DNA of 64,000 bases from Cryoendolithus antarcticus (lineage: Eukaryota; Ascomycota; Dothideomycetes; Cladosporiales; Cladosporiaceae), in the NCBI GenBank assembly GCA_002077065.1, contig NAJO01000027.1, positions 620,001-684,000 on the forward strand, in the 5' to 3' direction. The stretch's first letter is position 1. Every line of letters begins with the position of its first letter. Position numbers and translations under genes: made by a program. The notes beneath the pieces are model-generated. The model saw nothing but the letters and a program-made list of their open reading frames with translations, did no database searches and was not told the origin of the DNA. Positions 32,192 to 43,524 of this stretch are shown here, in pieces.

Positions 32192-33703
32192 ATGTTCGCC
32201 GTCAAAGGGTGGAAGGTCGACCCCTCGACGCTCACGAAGCAGACGGAAGTCTTCAAGTCTGCAAAAGCGCTCGAGAAGGCAGAGGACAAGGCGGACAAGA
32301 CACGGAAGCGCAAGAGAAGACAAGATGCTGGGACCGTCTCAGAGGTAGACTTGGGTAAGCAGTGGGAACGACATGTGGAAGGGAAGAAGGGCACTGGGGC
32401 AAATTCAGGAACTGTTGGCGTCAGGGACAGGAAGAAGCAGAAGAAAGAACCTGCCGCAGAGACTGAGACTGGGACAGTGGCAGAGGAGACTGCCAGGGCC
32501 GTAGCAACAGAAAATGTGGAAGCTACGGGACCTGAGAAGGACAAGAAGAGCAAGAAGAAACGCAAGGGCTCGACACCGTCCAACGATGCCACCGCCACTC
32601 CTCCAGCTGTACTCCCCAAGGCACTACCTCCTCCACCCACAATCGCAGCCTCCGCGAAGCTGACCCTTATGCAATCCGCCATGCGTCAAAAGCTCGTTTC
32701 AGCCCGCTTCCGCCACCTCAACCAAACCCTCTACACCGCGCCCTCTGCCGAAGCCCAAGCGCTCTTCACCTCCGACCCCAAAATATTCGAAGACTACCAC
32801 GCGGGCTTCCGGCAGCAGGTGGACGTCTGGCCCGAGAACCCCGTAGATACTTTCATCTCAACGATCCGGCAGCGGGCGAAGATTCCGCAGCCGTCGCGGG
32901 CGGCGAAGGCGAAGGGAGTGGAGAGCGGAGGGTTGACGCATCTGCCGACGACGAAGGGAACGTGTATCATTGCTGATCTGGGGTGTGGGGATGCGAGACT
33001 GGCGAGAACAATGACGACGAGTAATGAGACGAGTATTTTGAATTTGAAGCTGCACTCGTTTGATTTGCACTCGCCTTCGAAGTATGTTGTGAAAGCGGAT
33101 ATCTCGTCGTTACCGCTGGGGGACAACAGTGCGGACGTTGCGATCTTCTGTCTGGCACTCATGGGCACGAACTGGATCTCGTTCATCGAGGAGGCCTACC
33201 GGATTCTGCACTGGAAAGGCGAGCTTTGGGTTGCGGAGATCAAGTCGCGCTTCGGCAGGGCGGGAAAGAAGGGCAAAGTCGTCGAGCATAGTGTGGGGAG
33301 CAAGAGAAAGACTGCTGCGCTCGCGAAGGTCAAGGAGAGCAAGAAGAAGGAGACCGATGGTCAGAACGAGGACGCCGTACTACGAATGGAAGTGGACGGC
33401 GTCGAGCCCGCGGTGCAGCAGGAGACTGATGTGTCCGCGTTCGTGGAGGTACTCAAAAAGAGAGGCTTCGTCTTGAGAGAAGGCGAGGGTAGCGTGGACC
33501 TGGGGAACAAGATGTTCGTTAAGATGGAGTTCATTAAGGCTGCTGCGCCTAGTAAGGGTAAAGGAGCGAAGCAGGAAGAGCCGGGAAGAGAGAAGAGGCC
33601 GATGCACGCGCAGAAGAAGTTCCTTGACGAGCAGAAAGAAGAAGAGGTCACGACGGAGGATGAGGCGAAGGTGTTGAAGCCTTGTCTGTATAAGATACGG
33701 TAG
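32192..33703 (+). CDS. rrp8: Rrp8, 25S rRNA N1-methyladenosine methyltransferase
   Basis: Nucleolar enzyme that places m1A in helix 25.1 of large-subunit rRNA and aids early pre-rRNA cleavage. Single exon, 503 aa from the ATG at 32192 (MFAVKGWKVDPSTL); the frame opens 24 nt earlier, but this start matches fungal relatives. The N-terminal third is Lys/Glu-rich with nucleolar signals (KDKKSKKKRKG). The methyltransferase domain begins at about residue 165 (LTLMQSAMRQKLVSARFRHL). It contains CIIADLGCGDARLAR (SAM motif I), KADISSLPLGDNSADVAIFC and the diagnostic LALMGTNWISFIEEAYRIL, then LWVAEIKSRFG. A Lys-rich insert of about 60 aa precedes the final strands. Secure. Confidence 0.95.
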   Translation: MFAVKGWKVDPSTLTKQTEVFKSAKALEKAEDKADKTRKRKRRQDAGTVSEVDLGKQWERHVEGKKGTGANSGTVGVRDRKKQKKEPAAETETGTVAEETARAVATENVEATGPEKDKKSKKKRKGSTPSNDATATPPAVLPKALPPPPTIAASAKLTLMQSAMRQKLVSARFRHLNQTLYTAPSAEAQALFTSDPKIFEDYHAGFRQQVDVWPENPVDTFISTIRQRAKIPQPSRAAKAKGVESGGLTHLPTTKGTCIIADLGCGDARLARTMTTSNETSILNLKLHSFDLHSPSKYVVKADISSLPLGDNSADVAIFCLALMGTNWISFIEEAYRILHWKGELWVAEIKSRFGRAGKKGKVVEHSVGSKRKTAALAKVKESKKKETDGQNEDAVLRMEVDGVEPAVQQETDVSAFVEVLKKRGFVLREGEGSVDLGNKMFVKMEFIKAAAPSKGKGAKQEEPGREKRPMHAQKKFLDEQKEEEVTTEDEAKVLKPCLYKIR

Positions 33704-33882
33704 TGTATCGGCAATAGCAACATCCAATAATCCACCACCCTGGAGACCAGCAAGTCACCAACCCTTCGTCTCTCACTCCCCACCTTCCCCACGAGTTGCA
33801 CCGCCGACCTGACTTCCAAACTCTCACCCCATATCCTTCCGCCATCAGTCGCCCCCTCCATCGTCTTCCATCGCCCAATCTC

Positions 33883-34329
33883 TCACATCAACAACCACCC
33901 CATCGGTCTCCACTCACGCGTCCCCTTCCTCTGGCTCCCCTTCGCCCTCTCTGCCACCTTCAATTTAGCTTTCTCAGCTTCCCTTGCCTTCCTCTCCTCA
34001 GCAAGCTTACTCAGAAGCCTGGTCCCGGCCGCACCGTCATCGGAGAAGATCTTGGCTTTCGTCTGCATGGCCGTGACGAGGTCCTCGACTGTCTCGTCTG
34101 TGTTGCTGGCCTGGGAGGCGTGATCGTGTGAGGCAGCGAGTATTCGAGAGAATTGCCAGAGAGGCGATGGTGTTTCTGATAACCGAGCCGTCGAGGGGTC
34201 GGATATGGTGAGGTGGGGACGCGAAAGCATGCTGGATCTTGAGTTGCTAGGAGATGAGGAGGAGGTAGCGACGTTCTTGTTTGAGCTGGTTTGATGGGAG
34301 ATGTTCTTGTGTAAAGTGGAGCGAGCCAT
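33883..34329 (-). CDS. hypothetical protein, 148 aa
   Basis: Single frame from the ATG at 34329 (MARSTLHKNISHQTSSNKNV). A Ser/Thr/Asn-rich N-terminus is followed by a short helical region (WQFSRILAASHDHASQASNT) and a Lys/Glu/Ala-rich helix (LLSKLAEERKAREAEKAKLK) ending REWRPMGWLLM. No known domain. It converges with rrp8 across about 180 bp. Probably real, since the helix has coding-like composition, but an intron or a different start cannot be excluded. Confidence 0.45.
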   Translation of the reverse strand: MARSTLHKNISHQTSSNKNVATSSSSPSNSRSSMLSRPHLTISDPSTARLSETPSPLWQFSRILAASHDHASQASNTDETVEDLVTAMQTKAKIFSDDGAAGTRLLSKLAEERKAREAEKAKLKVAERAKGSQRKGTREWRPMGWLLM

Positions 34330-35442
34330 GTTTGGCAGGGCTAGTGTTGCATTTCCGGTGCAAACACTTGATGGTGGTGGTGGTGGTGATGTGGATGTGT
34401 TGCTCTTTGATGGTGGAGTTCTGAGATGGGATGGGATGGATGCAAGAGAGGGAGTCGGGGATGCGCAGATACAGCGACGGACTGGAGGTCGAGGACGCGG
34501 AATCTATCACTAGCTGTGACTGGCGAGACTGCCGCGATGAGGACGTCTTGATGGCAAATTTTGTGTCCTCATCTCTGCAACACAATGGTTGATGGAAGCA
34601 ACGGCAGGAGTCGCTACAGGAAATTACTTCGTCCTTCCGTCGCCGCCTAAGCGTCTCGCATCTTCGGCGCTTGATCATTGTCGCTCGCGTGGTCATTCTG
34701 CTACTGCGCTTCATAGCGCAGCAGTGTTATGGTAGCATTGCGGCAAGTGGGTTGCAAGCGGCCCATACAGCTGGCGCAGCGCGGTCAGCAACAATACGAT
34801 GGACTCCGCCCACACCCCCACGCCATGAAGAATATCAGATCGAACTAGATTGCCTGCTTGCAGCTTGCGTGACGAAATCCTCGGATGCAGGAAAAGTTGC
34901 ACATTGATTTTCTCGGTATACACTTGGAGCCTGTAAATCGTTCTATGTATTTATCCAACAGAGCTTGGCCCGACAGGAACCAGCTTCGAACCTGATTGAT
35001 GGCGCCGTAGCTTCGTCCGAGACCCATCAAATAGGGGAGAGGTAGGGCTGACTGCAGGGGAAATGCGGTCCATCTGCCATCGATGTCGAGAACAGGAGGT
35101 GATCGCCCGATGCGCAAACGCTGTGCGCACCGTGGCATGGCGGGATAGGTGCAGCGCTGCAAGTGGCGCATCGTCGGCTGGACCATTCTTGAAATAGGCG
35201 CGGAAATGCTCTATGGCTCGCCGTACGCTCAAGATAGCGCCCGACGCTGCTCCCTCGGACGTACATTGGTCGACGCATTAGCAAGTGCGCCCGCTGCTTA
35301 GCCGCATGACTTGCCACTATGAGTGGCTGAGCGTCCGAGAAGTCCGGCAAGCATCTATATGCTCTCCCGGCGCGGCGTGTGGTGCACTGGGATTCTCTAG
35401 AGGAGGAGTTGAGCTGTGGGTAGGACCAGTGTGTCCACACTT
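34330..35442. other. intergenic
   Basis: About 1.1 kb between the 34329 start and the 3' end of msp1. Only short shadow frames; no RNA gene or repeat recognised. Confidence 0.45.
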
Positions 35443-36759
35443 TCACGCCGGATCGTCAAAGTACTCAACCTCCTCCGTACTGCCACTGCCCGTGCTCCCA
35501 ACTTCACTGCTGTCTTCAACCGTCTTCGAGCTTGCCCGGCTTGACTCTGTTCGCGTTGATGGCGCGGCACTTCGTCGCCCAAAGAAGTCATCCGTCTGCA
35601 GGCCTCGCACCTCCTCGTTTGGCGTAGCAGACCCTCGCTGGCGGTCCCGCCTGTCTCGCGGCTTCCTCTCCTGCCCACGTGTGCTCTTAATATACTCCCT
35701 CACCGGCACCATAGCAGCATCTCGACATGCCTCTTTGATATCACTGCCACTCATGCCAGCGCTCAGTCGGACTAGCATGTTGAGATCCAATGCCTTCTTG
35801 CCGTCTGGCAGCGTTGATTGATCCAAGCGGGTATCTTTCAGCGTCAACTCGAAGATCTGCCGCCGTTGCTTCGCTGTAGGTAAGTTCACCGGAAACTTCT
35901 TCGGCAGCCTTCGAAGAATCGCCTCGTCGATGTCCTGTATGCGATTCGTAGCTCCAAGTATGCATATTCGCTGCGCGCCTGATTTCGTGGTCGAGCTCGC
36001 CAGTCCATCCCAGTGCGTCATGAACTCTGCTTTCACCATACCACTCGCCTCATGCTCGCCTGATCTACGTTGTCCAAGTACTGCGTCGATCTCGTCGATG
36101 AAGACGATCGTGGGCTGCAACTTTCTCGCGAGCGAGAATACTGCTGCCACAAGCTTATTACTATCGCCGTACCACTTCTCCGTCAAGGTTGAGATGTGCA
36201 GGTTGATGAAGCAGGCGCCACTCTCCCGTGCCAGTGCCTTCGCCAGCATAGTCTTGCCGCAGCCCGGAGGCCCATAGAGCAAGACCCCCGACGGTGCGGA
36301 GAGTAGTGAGGAGTGCGCAGAGTACAGATGTGGGTGCGTCAAAGGATATATGATGCTCTCCCTCAGATCATCGATGATACTATCGAGTCCTCCGATGTCG
36401 TTGAACGTCACAGGTATCTCCTCTGGACTCACGACCTCCATAGCGATCGTCTGCTCGTACGAGCTGAGCACCAAATCCTCCTTCTCGGGCCTAGCACCAC
36501 TTCGATCCCGTCCATCGTCCTCTTCGTCGGATGAGTAGGCGTCATCGTCCTCTATTTGCTTCTGGTTGCCCCCAAAGATACTCTGCAGGCGTGCTGAAGC
36601 AGCGAGTGCTTTCTTCTGCGACTCGGCCTTTGCGCCAGCGTCGGGATCGAGCCGTGAAAGCAACTGTCGGGCGATGTAGAAGCAGGAGATGAGTGTTCCA
36701 GCGCCGATGATGACTTCCTGAACCAGATGCGCCCAGTGTCGGTTGTCGCTGGACGCCAT
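35443..36759 (-). CDS. msp1: Msp1/ATAD1 AAA ATPase of the outer mitochondrial membrane
   Basis: Membrane-anchored AAA ATPase that extracts mislocalised tail-anchored proteins from mitochondria and peroxisomes. Single exon, 438 aa. N-terminal transmembrane helix at about 15-35 (QEVIIGAGTLISCFYIARQL), acidic linker at 70-90, then the AAA domain: VTFNDIGGLDSIIDDLRESI, Walker A GPPGCGKT at 163-170, aromatic pore-loop segment TEKWYGDSNK at about 193-202, Walker B IVFIDEID at 218-225 and sensor/arginine-finger region ILGATNRIQDIDEAILRRLP. The last 80 residues are a Ser/Arg-rich extension longer than in yeast. It is divergent from the thymidylate synthase gene 264 bp away. Confidence 0.95.
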   Translation of the reverse strand: MASSDNRHWAHLVQEVIIGAGTLISCFYIARQLLSRLDPDAGAKAESQKKALAASARLQSIFGGNQKQIEDDDAYSSDEEDDGRDRSGARPEKEDLVLSSYEQTIAMEVVSPEEIPVTFNDIGGLDSIIDDLRESIIYPLTHPHLYSAHSSLLSAPSGVLLYGPPGCGKTMLAKALARESGACFINLHISTLTEKWYGDSNKLVAAVFSLARKLQPTIVFIDEIDAVLGQRRSGEHEASGMVKAEFMTHWDGLASSTTKSGAQRICILGATNRIQDIDEAILRRLPKKFPVNLPTAKQRRQIFELTLKDTRLDQSTLPDGKKALDLNMLVRLSAGMSGSDIKEACRDAAMVPVREYIKSTRGQERKPRDRRDRQRGSATPNEEVRGLQTDDFFGRRSAAPSTRTESSRASSKTVEDSSEVGSTGSGSTEEVEYFDDPA

Positions 36760-36945
36760 CTTGTACTGTGTCTCTCGATCGTCGGGACTGAAAGACGAAA
36801 CTGCTTAAAGAACACGACCCGTGTTGCTTCATCGCATGTGAGAGAGATCACCGAGAGGACAGGTACGCCACACAGCGCCACAGCGGCAGCAAATTTCGCC
36901 GAGGTACGACTCGACTTCACCGTGGCACACTCGCGATGTTGATCG

Positions 36946-36960
36946 ACGCGTGCTGACGCG
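36946..36960. promoter_or_regulatory. MCB-type cell-cycle boxes (ACGCGT and ACGCG)
   Basis: ACGCGT at 36946-36951 and ACGCG at 36956-36960, about 65-80 bp before the thymidylate synthase ATG and inside the 264-bp promoter shared with msp1. MBF (Mbp1/Swi6 type) binds ACGCGT, and yeast thymidylate synthase CDC21 is a classic MBF target at G1/S. The match is short, but two copies in the right place in front of this gene make regulation likely. Confidence 0.6.
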
Positions 36961-37023
36961 ACCACTTTATACCCGAACATTCAACGTCGGCTATCTTCCA
37001 GCTTCAAGAAAGCAGACATAGCC

Positions 37024-38052
37024 ATGGCACCAGTCGCAGTCGAAGATATCGGTCCAGCGAGCGGACCAAACGTCGACCTTAAAGTCAAGCCAACAGATCA
37101 AGTCACCACTTTACCTTCGTTACGAAAATCGCACGAAGAATACCAATATCTCGATCTTATCCAAGATATCCTCCGCAATGGCGAGCACCGGCCAGATCGC
37201 ACTGGCACCGGCACTCTCGCAATCCCATTCCCGCCTCAACACAGATACTCGCTCACATCATCATCCGGAACGCCAATTCTCCCACTTCTAACAACGAAAC
37301 GAGTATTTCTCCGCGCAGTGATAGCAGAGCTCCTCTGGTTCGTCTCCGGCGATACCTCAGCCAAGACTCTGCAAGACCAGAATGTAAAGATCTGGGACGG
37401 CAACGCCTCGCGGCAGTACCTGGACTCCGTTAGTCTTACAGACCGGGAGGAAGGCGACCTAGGACCAGTCTACGGCTTCCAGTGGCGGCACTTCGGCGCT
37501 GAGTACCAGGACTGCCGTGCAGACTACGCTGGCAAAGGTGCGGACCAGCTGACCACGGTCTTGCATCAGCTGCGGAAAGATCCCTACTCGCGACGAATTA
37601 TCCTGTCTGCCTGGAACCCTGCGGATCTAAGTAAGATGGCTCTGCCGCCCTGCCACATGTTCGCGCAATTCTACGTCTCGTTCCCGGCTTCTGCGCCAAC
37701 GCGGGAAGATGGCAGCAAGCAGGGGACGCTTCACGGACTGCTCTACCAACGATCTTGCGACATGGGACTCGGCGTGCCGTTCAACATTGCCTCGTACGCG
37801 CTACTTACACACATGCTCGCGCGTTGCGCGGACTTGATCCCTGGCACGCTGACGCATACCATGGGCGATGCACACGTATATCTCGACCACCGCGAAGCGC
37901 TCGAGCAGCAGATCACGAGGGTGCCGAGAGCGTTCCCTGAGCTCAAAATTGCGAAGGAAGCTGGTTGCGATGTTGATGGGTGGAAGGTCGAGGACTTCGA
38001 AGTTCTTGGCTATGAGCCGCATAAGGGCATCGCGATGAAGATGAGTGTATAA
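37024..38052 (+). CDS. thymidylate synthase
   Basis: Converts dUMP and methylene-tetrahydrofolate to dTMP and dihydrofolate. Single exon, 342 aa; a disordered leader of about 35 aa precedes the fold. Signatures: [19 protein letters not shown] at the start, [58 protein letters not shown], active-site Cys210 in [12 protein letters not shown], and [20 protein letters not shown]. It ends [14 protein letters not shown], the standard C-terminal cap. MCB boxes lie directly upstream. Confidence 0.97.
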   Translation: MAPVAVEDIGPASGPNVDLKVKPTDQVTTLPSLRKSHEEYQYLDLIQDILRNGEHRPDRTGTGTLAIPFPPQHRYSLTSSSGTPILPLLTTKRVFLRAVIAELLWFVSGDTSAKTLQDQNVKIWDGNASRQYLDSVSLTDREEGDLGPVYGFQWRHFGAEYQDCRADYAGKGADQLTTVLHQLRKDPYSRRIILSAWNPADLSKMALPPCHMFAQFYVSFPASAPTREDGSKQGTLHGLLYQRSCDMGLGVPFNIASYALLTHMLARCADLIPGTLTHTMGDAHVYLDHREALEQQITRVPRAFPELKIAKEAGCDVDGWKVEDFEVLGYEPHKGIAMKMSV

Positions 38053-38983
38053 TGCTGCTCGCATGTACTAATACTAGCTCGATACCTGAAGTTAGCAAAA
38101 CTTCGCACATCGCCTCGCGGCATGCCAAGTGGAGACACGTAGTCACCGAAGGTCACAGTAGACGCTGAAATTGCAGCTGACGAACGATTACGTCGAAGTG
38201 CTTCTTTCGTCCTCCCACTGTCGCTGCTACGGGTCACAGATCAGCGGGGATGGTGCTCTTAGACAGCGTCAAAGCATCCTGTGGCAATAGATCAAAGCAT
38301 TTACCGCCGCGATCTCGTAGCAGTGCTGTGGGATCACTCTTGTCTCGTTGGTCATCTGCGTGGATTTCATAACATGCTGTCGACAATAGTCTGATCAGTA
38401 GCCGGAGTATCAACGAAGCGGAACATCATTCATCGTCAGCCTCGTGAAATCAGCAGCACTACGCAGACCATGAGACCATGGTAAGAGCGCGATGTGTACG
38501 AGCTGTAGCACACGAGATGATGGCTGGCATCACGAGGGTCAGGAGTCGTACAGGTGCGTCGGCCGCTGAGCCGAGACAAAGGCGAAGGTCTTGCAGGCAG
38601 CAGTGCGAGTGGAGTCACGTTGTGACACAGTGTAGAGCAGCAAAGTTACAAATGAACCGATGTCTCGATATTACTGTGCTGCTCTCCCTCACAACTTCGG
38701 CGATATAGTCATCACGGCTCGCTATTGGTCGGAGTGTGATTGTATTGGCTGCTATTATCACGATCGCTAGCGCGTAAGAAACGTTGTACTTTATCCAAGC
38801 CACAACGACTCCCTGCTCTCCGATATCATCGACACAAACATTTTATTCGACACGTTCCTTACACATACTCACATTTCGTCCGATCATCATCATCTGCATC
38901 GCCATCTACGACACGACATTCGATTCGGCAGGAGGCATCACTTGTAATCGGCCGGCCTTCTCGCGACCTCTACGCGTGGCAAT
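38053..38983. other. intergenic
   Basis: About 930 bp. Nothing recognisable beyond short frames. Confidence 0.45.
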
Positions 38984-39136
38984 TTGGACAATAACAAAGT
39001 CCAACTTACCGCACAGTCTGCTGGCCAGACGTGCATCTTCCCAGGAGACTCATCAACGATATCCTCGGACCGGTGTCGTGAACGCGTGGCCTTGGTAAGC
39101 ATGCAGCATGGTCTACATTCGTGTACATCGCCTAAT

Positions 39137-40108
39137 ATGATCCAGCAAACCCACTTGACCAAAATTATCGAAACCATGATGCGAAACCCGATCTCGATGC
39201 AGCCACGATCATGGCAACTCTACGACAGACCACAAGGTAGACGCGGTCAAGACGACGTCGTAATCCCCGTCTGTCTCCCAACGGACGCGCCCCCTCGTGA
39301 GATCCTGCTGCCAAGCCATCTCAGTCAGCTCCAGCGAATCCTGAAACGGCCCTACTTCACAGCACTGGACGCTTGCGCAGCTCAGGATGCCGCTGTCAAT
39401 GGCATCGCGTACGCCTCTGCTGAGCGCAGTGTACTCGAAAGCTCGCCTTCTGCTGCCAATACATCCTCACGACGAGACAGCTTGCAGGGGGATGAAAGTT
39501 GTGCTCCACCACCTCGCAAGAAGCTGAAGTCGCAGCAACGACAAAGTCTGCCGAACCCGCCCATTATCACTCCTGCCTTGTTGGCACTGAGCGCGGGCGC
39601 GAACGAGGGTCTGCCTGTGCTGCCTGTCGTTAAGGTGGCAAAGAAGAGTATTGCATCATCAAAGTTGCCTGCTGCGTCACTGATGCCTGGCCCGAAGTCA
39701 TCGCGATCATCGATTGCGTCTGCAAGTCCGGCACCATCCTCTGTGCGAAATCGAACATCGCTCACACCAAGAGCTGAGAGTGCCGCTCCAAAAGCAGCAA
39801 CAGGCACAGAAGCACCAAGCTTACCGCAAGTTCCCTCGTCTGAGGCAGAACTGTCCAGAGACCCTGACAATCACGACGGCATGATCCAGATGTACCGCGT
39901 CAGGGGGACATGGTACGAGGTCATGGGCGGTGAGCCCGAGAAGTGGCTCAGCGAGACGAAATGGGTACTCCCTCCTCCGAGATCAAGCGTAACAGGCATC
40001 ACGCCTGGCAAAGCGACATTCGATGCTCCGATACTGGAGGTAGATCCAATAGTCGACTCTCGAGGTGAGACTGAAGATGGGAGACGAAAGTCGACGCGGC
40101 GAGGCTAG
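39137..40108 (+). CDS. hypothetical protein, start unsettled
   Basis: The open frame reaches back to about 38984 without an ATG before 39101. Candidate starts are 39137 (MIQQTHLTKIIETMMRNPIS) and 39176. A GTAAGC...TCCAG pair at 39095-39145 would make a 51-nt frame-keeping intron and put the start in an upstream exon I could not find. From 39137 the product is 323 aa. It reads SWQLYDRPQGRRGQDDVVIP and LLPSHLSQLQRILKRPYFTA near the N-terminus, then a Ser/Pro/Ala-rich linker with a nuclear signal (PPPRKKLKSQQR). A short folded-looking block follows (MIQMYRVRGTWYEVMGGEPE, then KWLSETKWVLPPP). No family recognised. Confidence 0.6.
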   Translation: MIQQTHLTKIIETMMRNPISMQPRSWQLYDRPQGRRGQDDVVIPVCLPTDAPPREILLPSHLSQLQRILKRPYFTALDACAAQDAAVNGIAYASAERSVLESSPSAANTSSRRDSLQGDESCAPPPRKKLKSQQRQSLPNPPIITPALLALSAGANEGLPVLPVVKVAKKSIASSKLPAASLMPGPKSSRSSIASASPAPSSVRNRTSLTPRAESAAPKAATGTEAPSLPQVPSSEAELSRDPDNHDGMIQMYRVRGTWYEVMGGEPEKWLSETKWVLPPPRSSVTGITPGKATFDAPILEVDPIVDSRGETEDGRRKSTRRG

Positions 40109-41609
40109 CAAATCTGCGCAAAGTCTTAAAATGTAGCATAGTTTGGTTTTGTATCCACAACATAATCAGCAAATTGCCATCTACTGTTCGGCCAGCTTTA
40201 CCGCAATGATACATCTGATCGGTGTATAGTCGAGAGAATGCTGCGTTTGCTTATATGGCTTCTCCGGAACTCTGCATGCACTTCGAATGGTTCGTTGCGG
40301 ACAACCTGAGTGGTTTCGCATTCGGGCGAGCCCTCAAGAGATCTGCCTTACTTTCGGGACGATGTGTGGTTGTTCTCGCGAGACGGTGTTTTCAGGGTCG
40401 TAATATCAGAAGCTGGACCCGGCCATGGTAACGAGATTGAGTACCTACTTCTAGCCATTCCAACAGCCATCGATGGTTGGCTTTGCCGGTCAGTTTATTG
40501 CAACACTTACATCGGAAATGTCCTGAGCCAGCTCCTGTGCAGCCTTGTCCGATCCCTGGAAGGCTATCGCACAATGCCAACCAGCAGGCTGCAACAGATT
40601 TGTTTCAAGGAGAGCGAGAACAAGACGCCGGGAGTGCTCACTCCGTCGACCGAAAGTCACCGATCGAGTCTGGCACATTGAGAGTGCTACCGCAACCGAG
40701 CTCGTCTCGCCTCAGTGCAAGGCGGGAGTCATCTTGGTACGAGATTGCGCGAGCATCGCGCAACACAAGATGTTGTGCATTTCCACGACGATGCAAACTT
40801 CGTCAGCCACCTTGACACTTCTTTCGTTAGTCGATGAATCGGTCCGCTGAATAGCAGGGCACATCTACGCTCCGTGATGCGATTCCACAGGCTCTCGGCG
40901 CCCTCCGATAGCATTAGGGCTGCCGACCATTCAAGCCAATCGGATGTGACTTTTGCCACGCGCCGACAGCCGCACCAAAGCCTGCCTTATCTTTGCCCAC
41001 TGATGAGAATCCGTCTCCACACATTGTTGCAGTCGTTCATATGCGCCCGAGTCGAGCATCAGTGTCTTCATGGCGCTCTTGGCGACGCAGAGATGCGGTC
41101 GGCGCTGTCCATCATGCTGATAACAACATCCTTTGACCAGGGACTGTCAACTTCCAGACCGCAGGCAACGTGAGTGAAGCATTGCACTTCCGTGTATTTA
41201 TCCTGCGCTCCATCCACAATTGAGTGAAACTTTCCTACAGCATCAAAGCATCTCCTGCCACTATTTCACAAAGCATAGAGACTGTTCTCGCTTATCTCAC
41301 TCGCCTACACGTCCCACTCGGGACTGATCTACATATACTCCCTGGACGTATCACTTGTGGCAGTACAGCTAAGCTTCATATCTCTGGTCACACCCGCAAC
41401 GCCAGTTGAAGAAGCAACGACAAGTCGAGGAGAACTTTGGTCCTTTCTGTCCCCGGTCTCCACTCACAGTAGTCAGAACATTCCACGCACCGCGTATGAA
41501 CTACGAGGACAACACGCCCCACGACTGGAGAATTCTCTCGGTTCTGAATTGACCAAGCACACGCCGGCAGCGCCACCTCGCAATACCTCTTCGCGACGAG
41601 ACTAACAGC
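40109..41609. promoter_or_regulatory. 1.5-kb upstream region of the purine permease, two GATA-type sites
   Basis: No gene recognised. AGATAA (as CTTATCT) occurs near 40989 and at 41291-41297. HGATAR sites bind AreA-type GATA factors, which control purine and nitrogen uptake genes in Aspergillus. Six-base matches occur often by chance, and no UaY-type CGG...CCG pair was seen. Confidence 0.3.
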
Positions 41610-43524
41610 ATGTCTCACTCGTCGCAAGATGTCAAGGACGATCATCCAGATCAGATCGCGCCAGAGACCCAGCCTAAGCGCACCTTCGCTGAACGCGGGC
41701 GAAGTGTAGTGCACACCTTCACCACGAGAGATGGGCTCATCGGCAAATACGACTATGCCTTCCTCTTCAAACCCAATCTGCCCTTCATGAAGAAGGAGCG
41801 ACGAGCCGCCCCCTTCTTCGGCCTCAATGAGAAGATGCCATTACTTCTCGCGCTCCTACTCGGGTTCCAGCACTCACTCAGTATGCTGGCTGGCATCATT
41901 ACCCCGCCCATCATCCTCGCGAGTTCAGCAAATCTTGGATCTGAGCTTCAGAGCTACCTTGTCAGCACTTCACTCATTGTCTGCGGCATCCTTAGTTCGG
42001 TCCAGATCACTCGCTTCCACATCATGGGCACACCATATTATATCGGCACCGGGCTCATCTCGGTTGTCGGAACATCATTTGCTACAATTCCAGTTGCGAC
42101 TGGTGCTCTCAGCCAGATGTATGCCACCGGCTTCTGCCCTTCGAATGCGGACGGAACCCCTTTGCCGTGTCCCGATGGATACGGAGCGATCTTAGGAACA
42201 GCAGCTTGTTGCGCACTACTGGAAATCCTGATGTCCTTCACGCCACCGAAGGTACTGAAGCGAGTGTTCCCACCTCTTGTCACTGGTCCGACTGTGCTTC
42301 TGATCGGCGTCAAGCTGATCGCAACCGGCTTCCAGAACTGGGCAGGTGGATCTGGCAGCTGTCAAACGCGACCCGAGTCCGGCATCTTCGCCCTCTGTCC
42401 CACGATATACGCACCTCATGCTCTGCCATGGGGAAGCGCCGAGTTCATCGGGCTTGGATTCACGGTATTCCTTACGATCATCTTGTGCGAACGCTTTGGC
42501 AGTCCGATCATGAAAAGCACAGCAGTGGTCATGGGCCTACTCGTCGGCTGCATCGTAGCCGGTGCAACGAACTACTTCGATCGATCTGGCATTGACAGCG
42601 CGCCTGTAGTCAGCTTCATCTGGGTCCACACCTTCAAGCTGAGCGTTTACGGTCCAATCGTTCTACCTCTGCTTGCAGTCTACATCGTCCTCGCCATGGA
42701 GTGTATCGGCGACGTTACTGCGACCTGCGATGTCTCACGCCTGCAAGTCGACGGTCCACTCTTCGATTCCCGCATCCAGGGGGGCGTGCTCGCCGACGGT
42801 CTCAATGGCATCATTGCAGCGCTCTGCACCATCTCACCGATGTCTACATTCGCGCAGAACAATGGAGTCATTGCTCTAACGCGCTGCGCGAATCGCAAAG
42901 CCGGCTACGCATGTTGTTTCTGGCTGCTGATCATGGGCATCTTCGCCAAATTCGCTGCTGCGCTTGTAGCGATTCCCAGTGCGGTGCTGGGCGGCATGAC
43001 GACGTTCCTCTTCGCCGCTGTGGCCGTCAGTGGTATTCGCATCATTTCGACAACGCCTCTCACGAGGCGTAACAGGTTCATTCTCACTGCATCACTGGCA
43101 CTGGGCTATGGCGCTACACTGGTGCCAAATTGGTTTGCGTAAGTCATCACTGCAAAGCTCCTCACTGCACTTAGCTTCACTGCACTAGCCTCTATCCGCT
43201 TCGCCTCCTGCTCACATCACCCTCAATCAAATCTCACTCTATCATTCACTGACACCCCATCACAGCTTCGTCTTCACCTACTCTGGCCCCAATCGCGCCC
43301 TCCTCGGGTTCTTCAATGCTATCGAGCTTGTGATGGAAACCGGTTTCGCTGTCACAGCCTTCCTCTCGCTCTTCCTGAACCTCATTCTCCCAGAGGAAAT
43401 CGAAGATGAGGAGACTCCAGAGTTGACAGCTAATGCTGCGGATGACAAGCAGGATGGCGAGGAGTGGGATCGAATTCAAGGCAAGGGAAAGGGGCCAGAG
43501 ACCGAGGTCGAGCCGAAGGTGTGA
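41610..43524 (+). CDS. NCS2 purine permease, UapA/UapC type (uric acid-xanthine)
   Basis: Proton symporter of the nucleobase-ascorbate transporter family in the plasma membrane. Exons 41610-43138 and 43266-43524 with a 127-nt intron (GTAAGT, CTGAC, ATCACAG); 595 aa. About 14 hydrophobic helices from LLLALLLGFQHSLSMLAGII onward. Family marks: QHS in helix 1, and the signature QNNGVIALTRCANRKAGYA, which in UapA carries the substrate-contacting Gln and Asn of the purine site. The second exon encodes the last helices (FVFTYSGPNRALLGFFNAIE) and an acidic cytoplasmic tail used for endocytic turnover in UapA. Xanthine/urate specificity is inferred from the close match around the signature. Confidence 0.93.
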
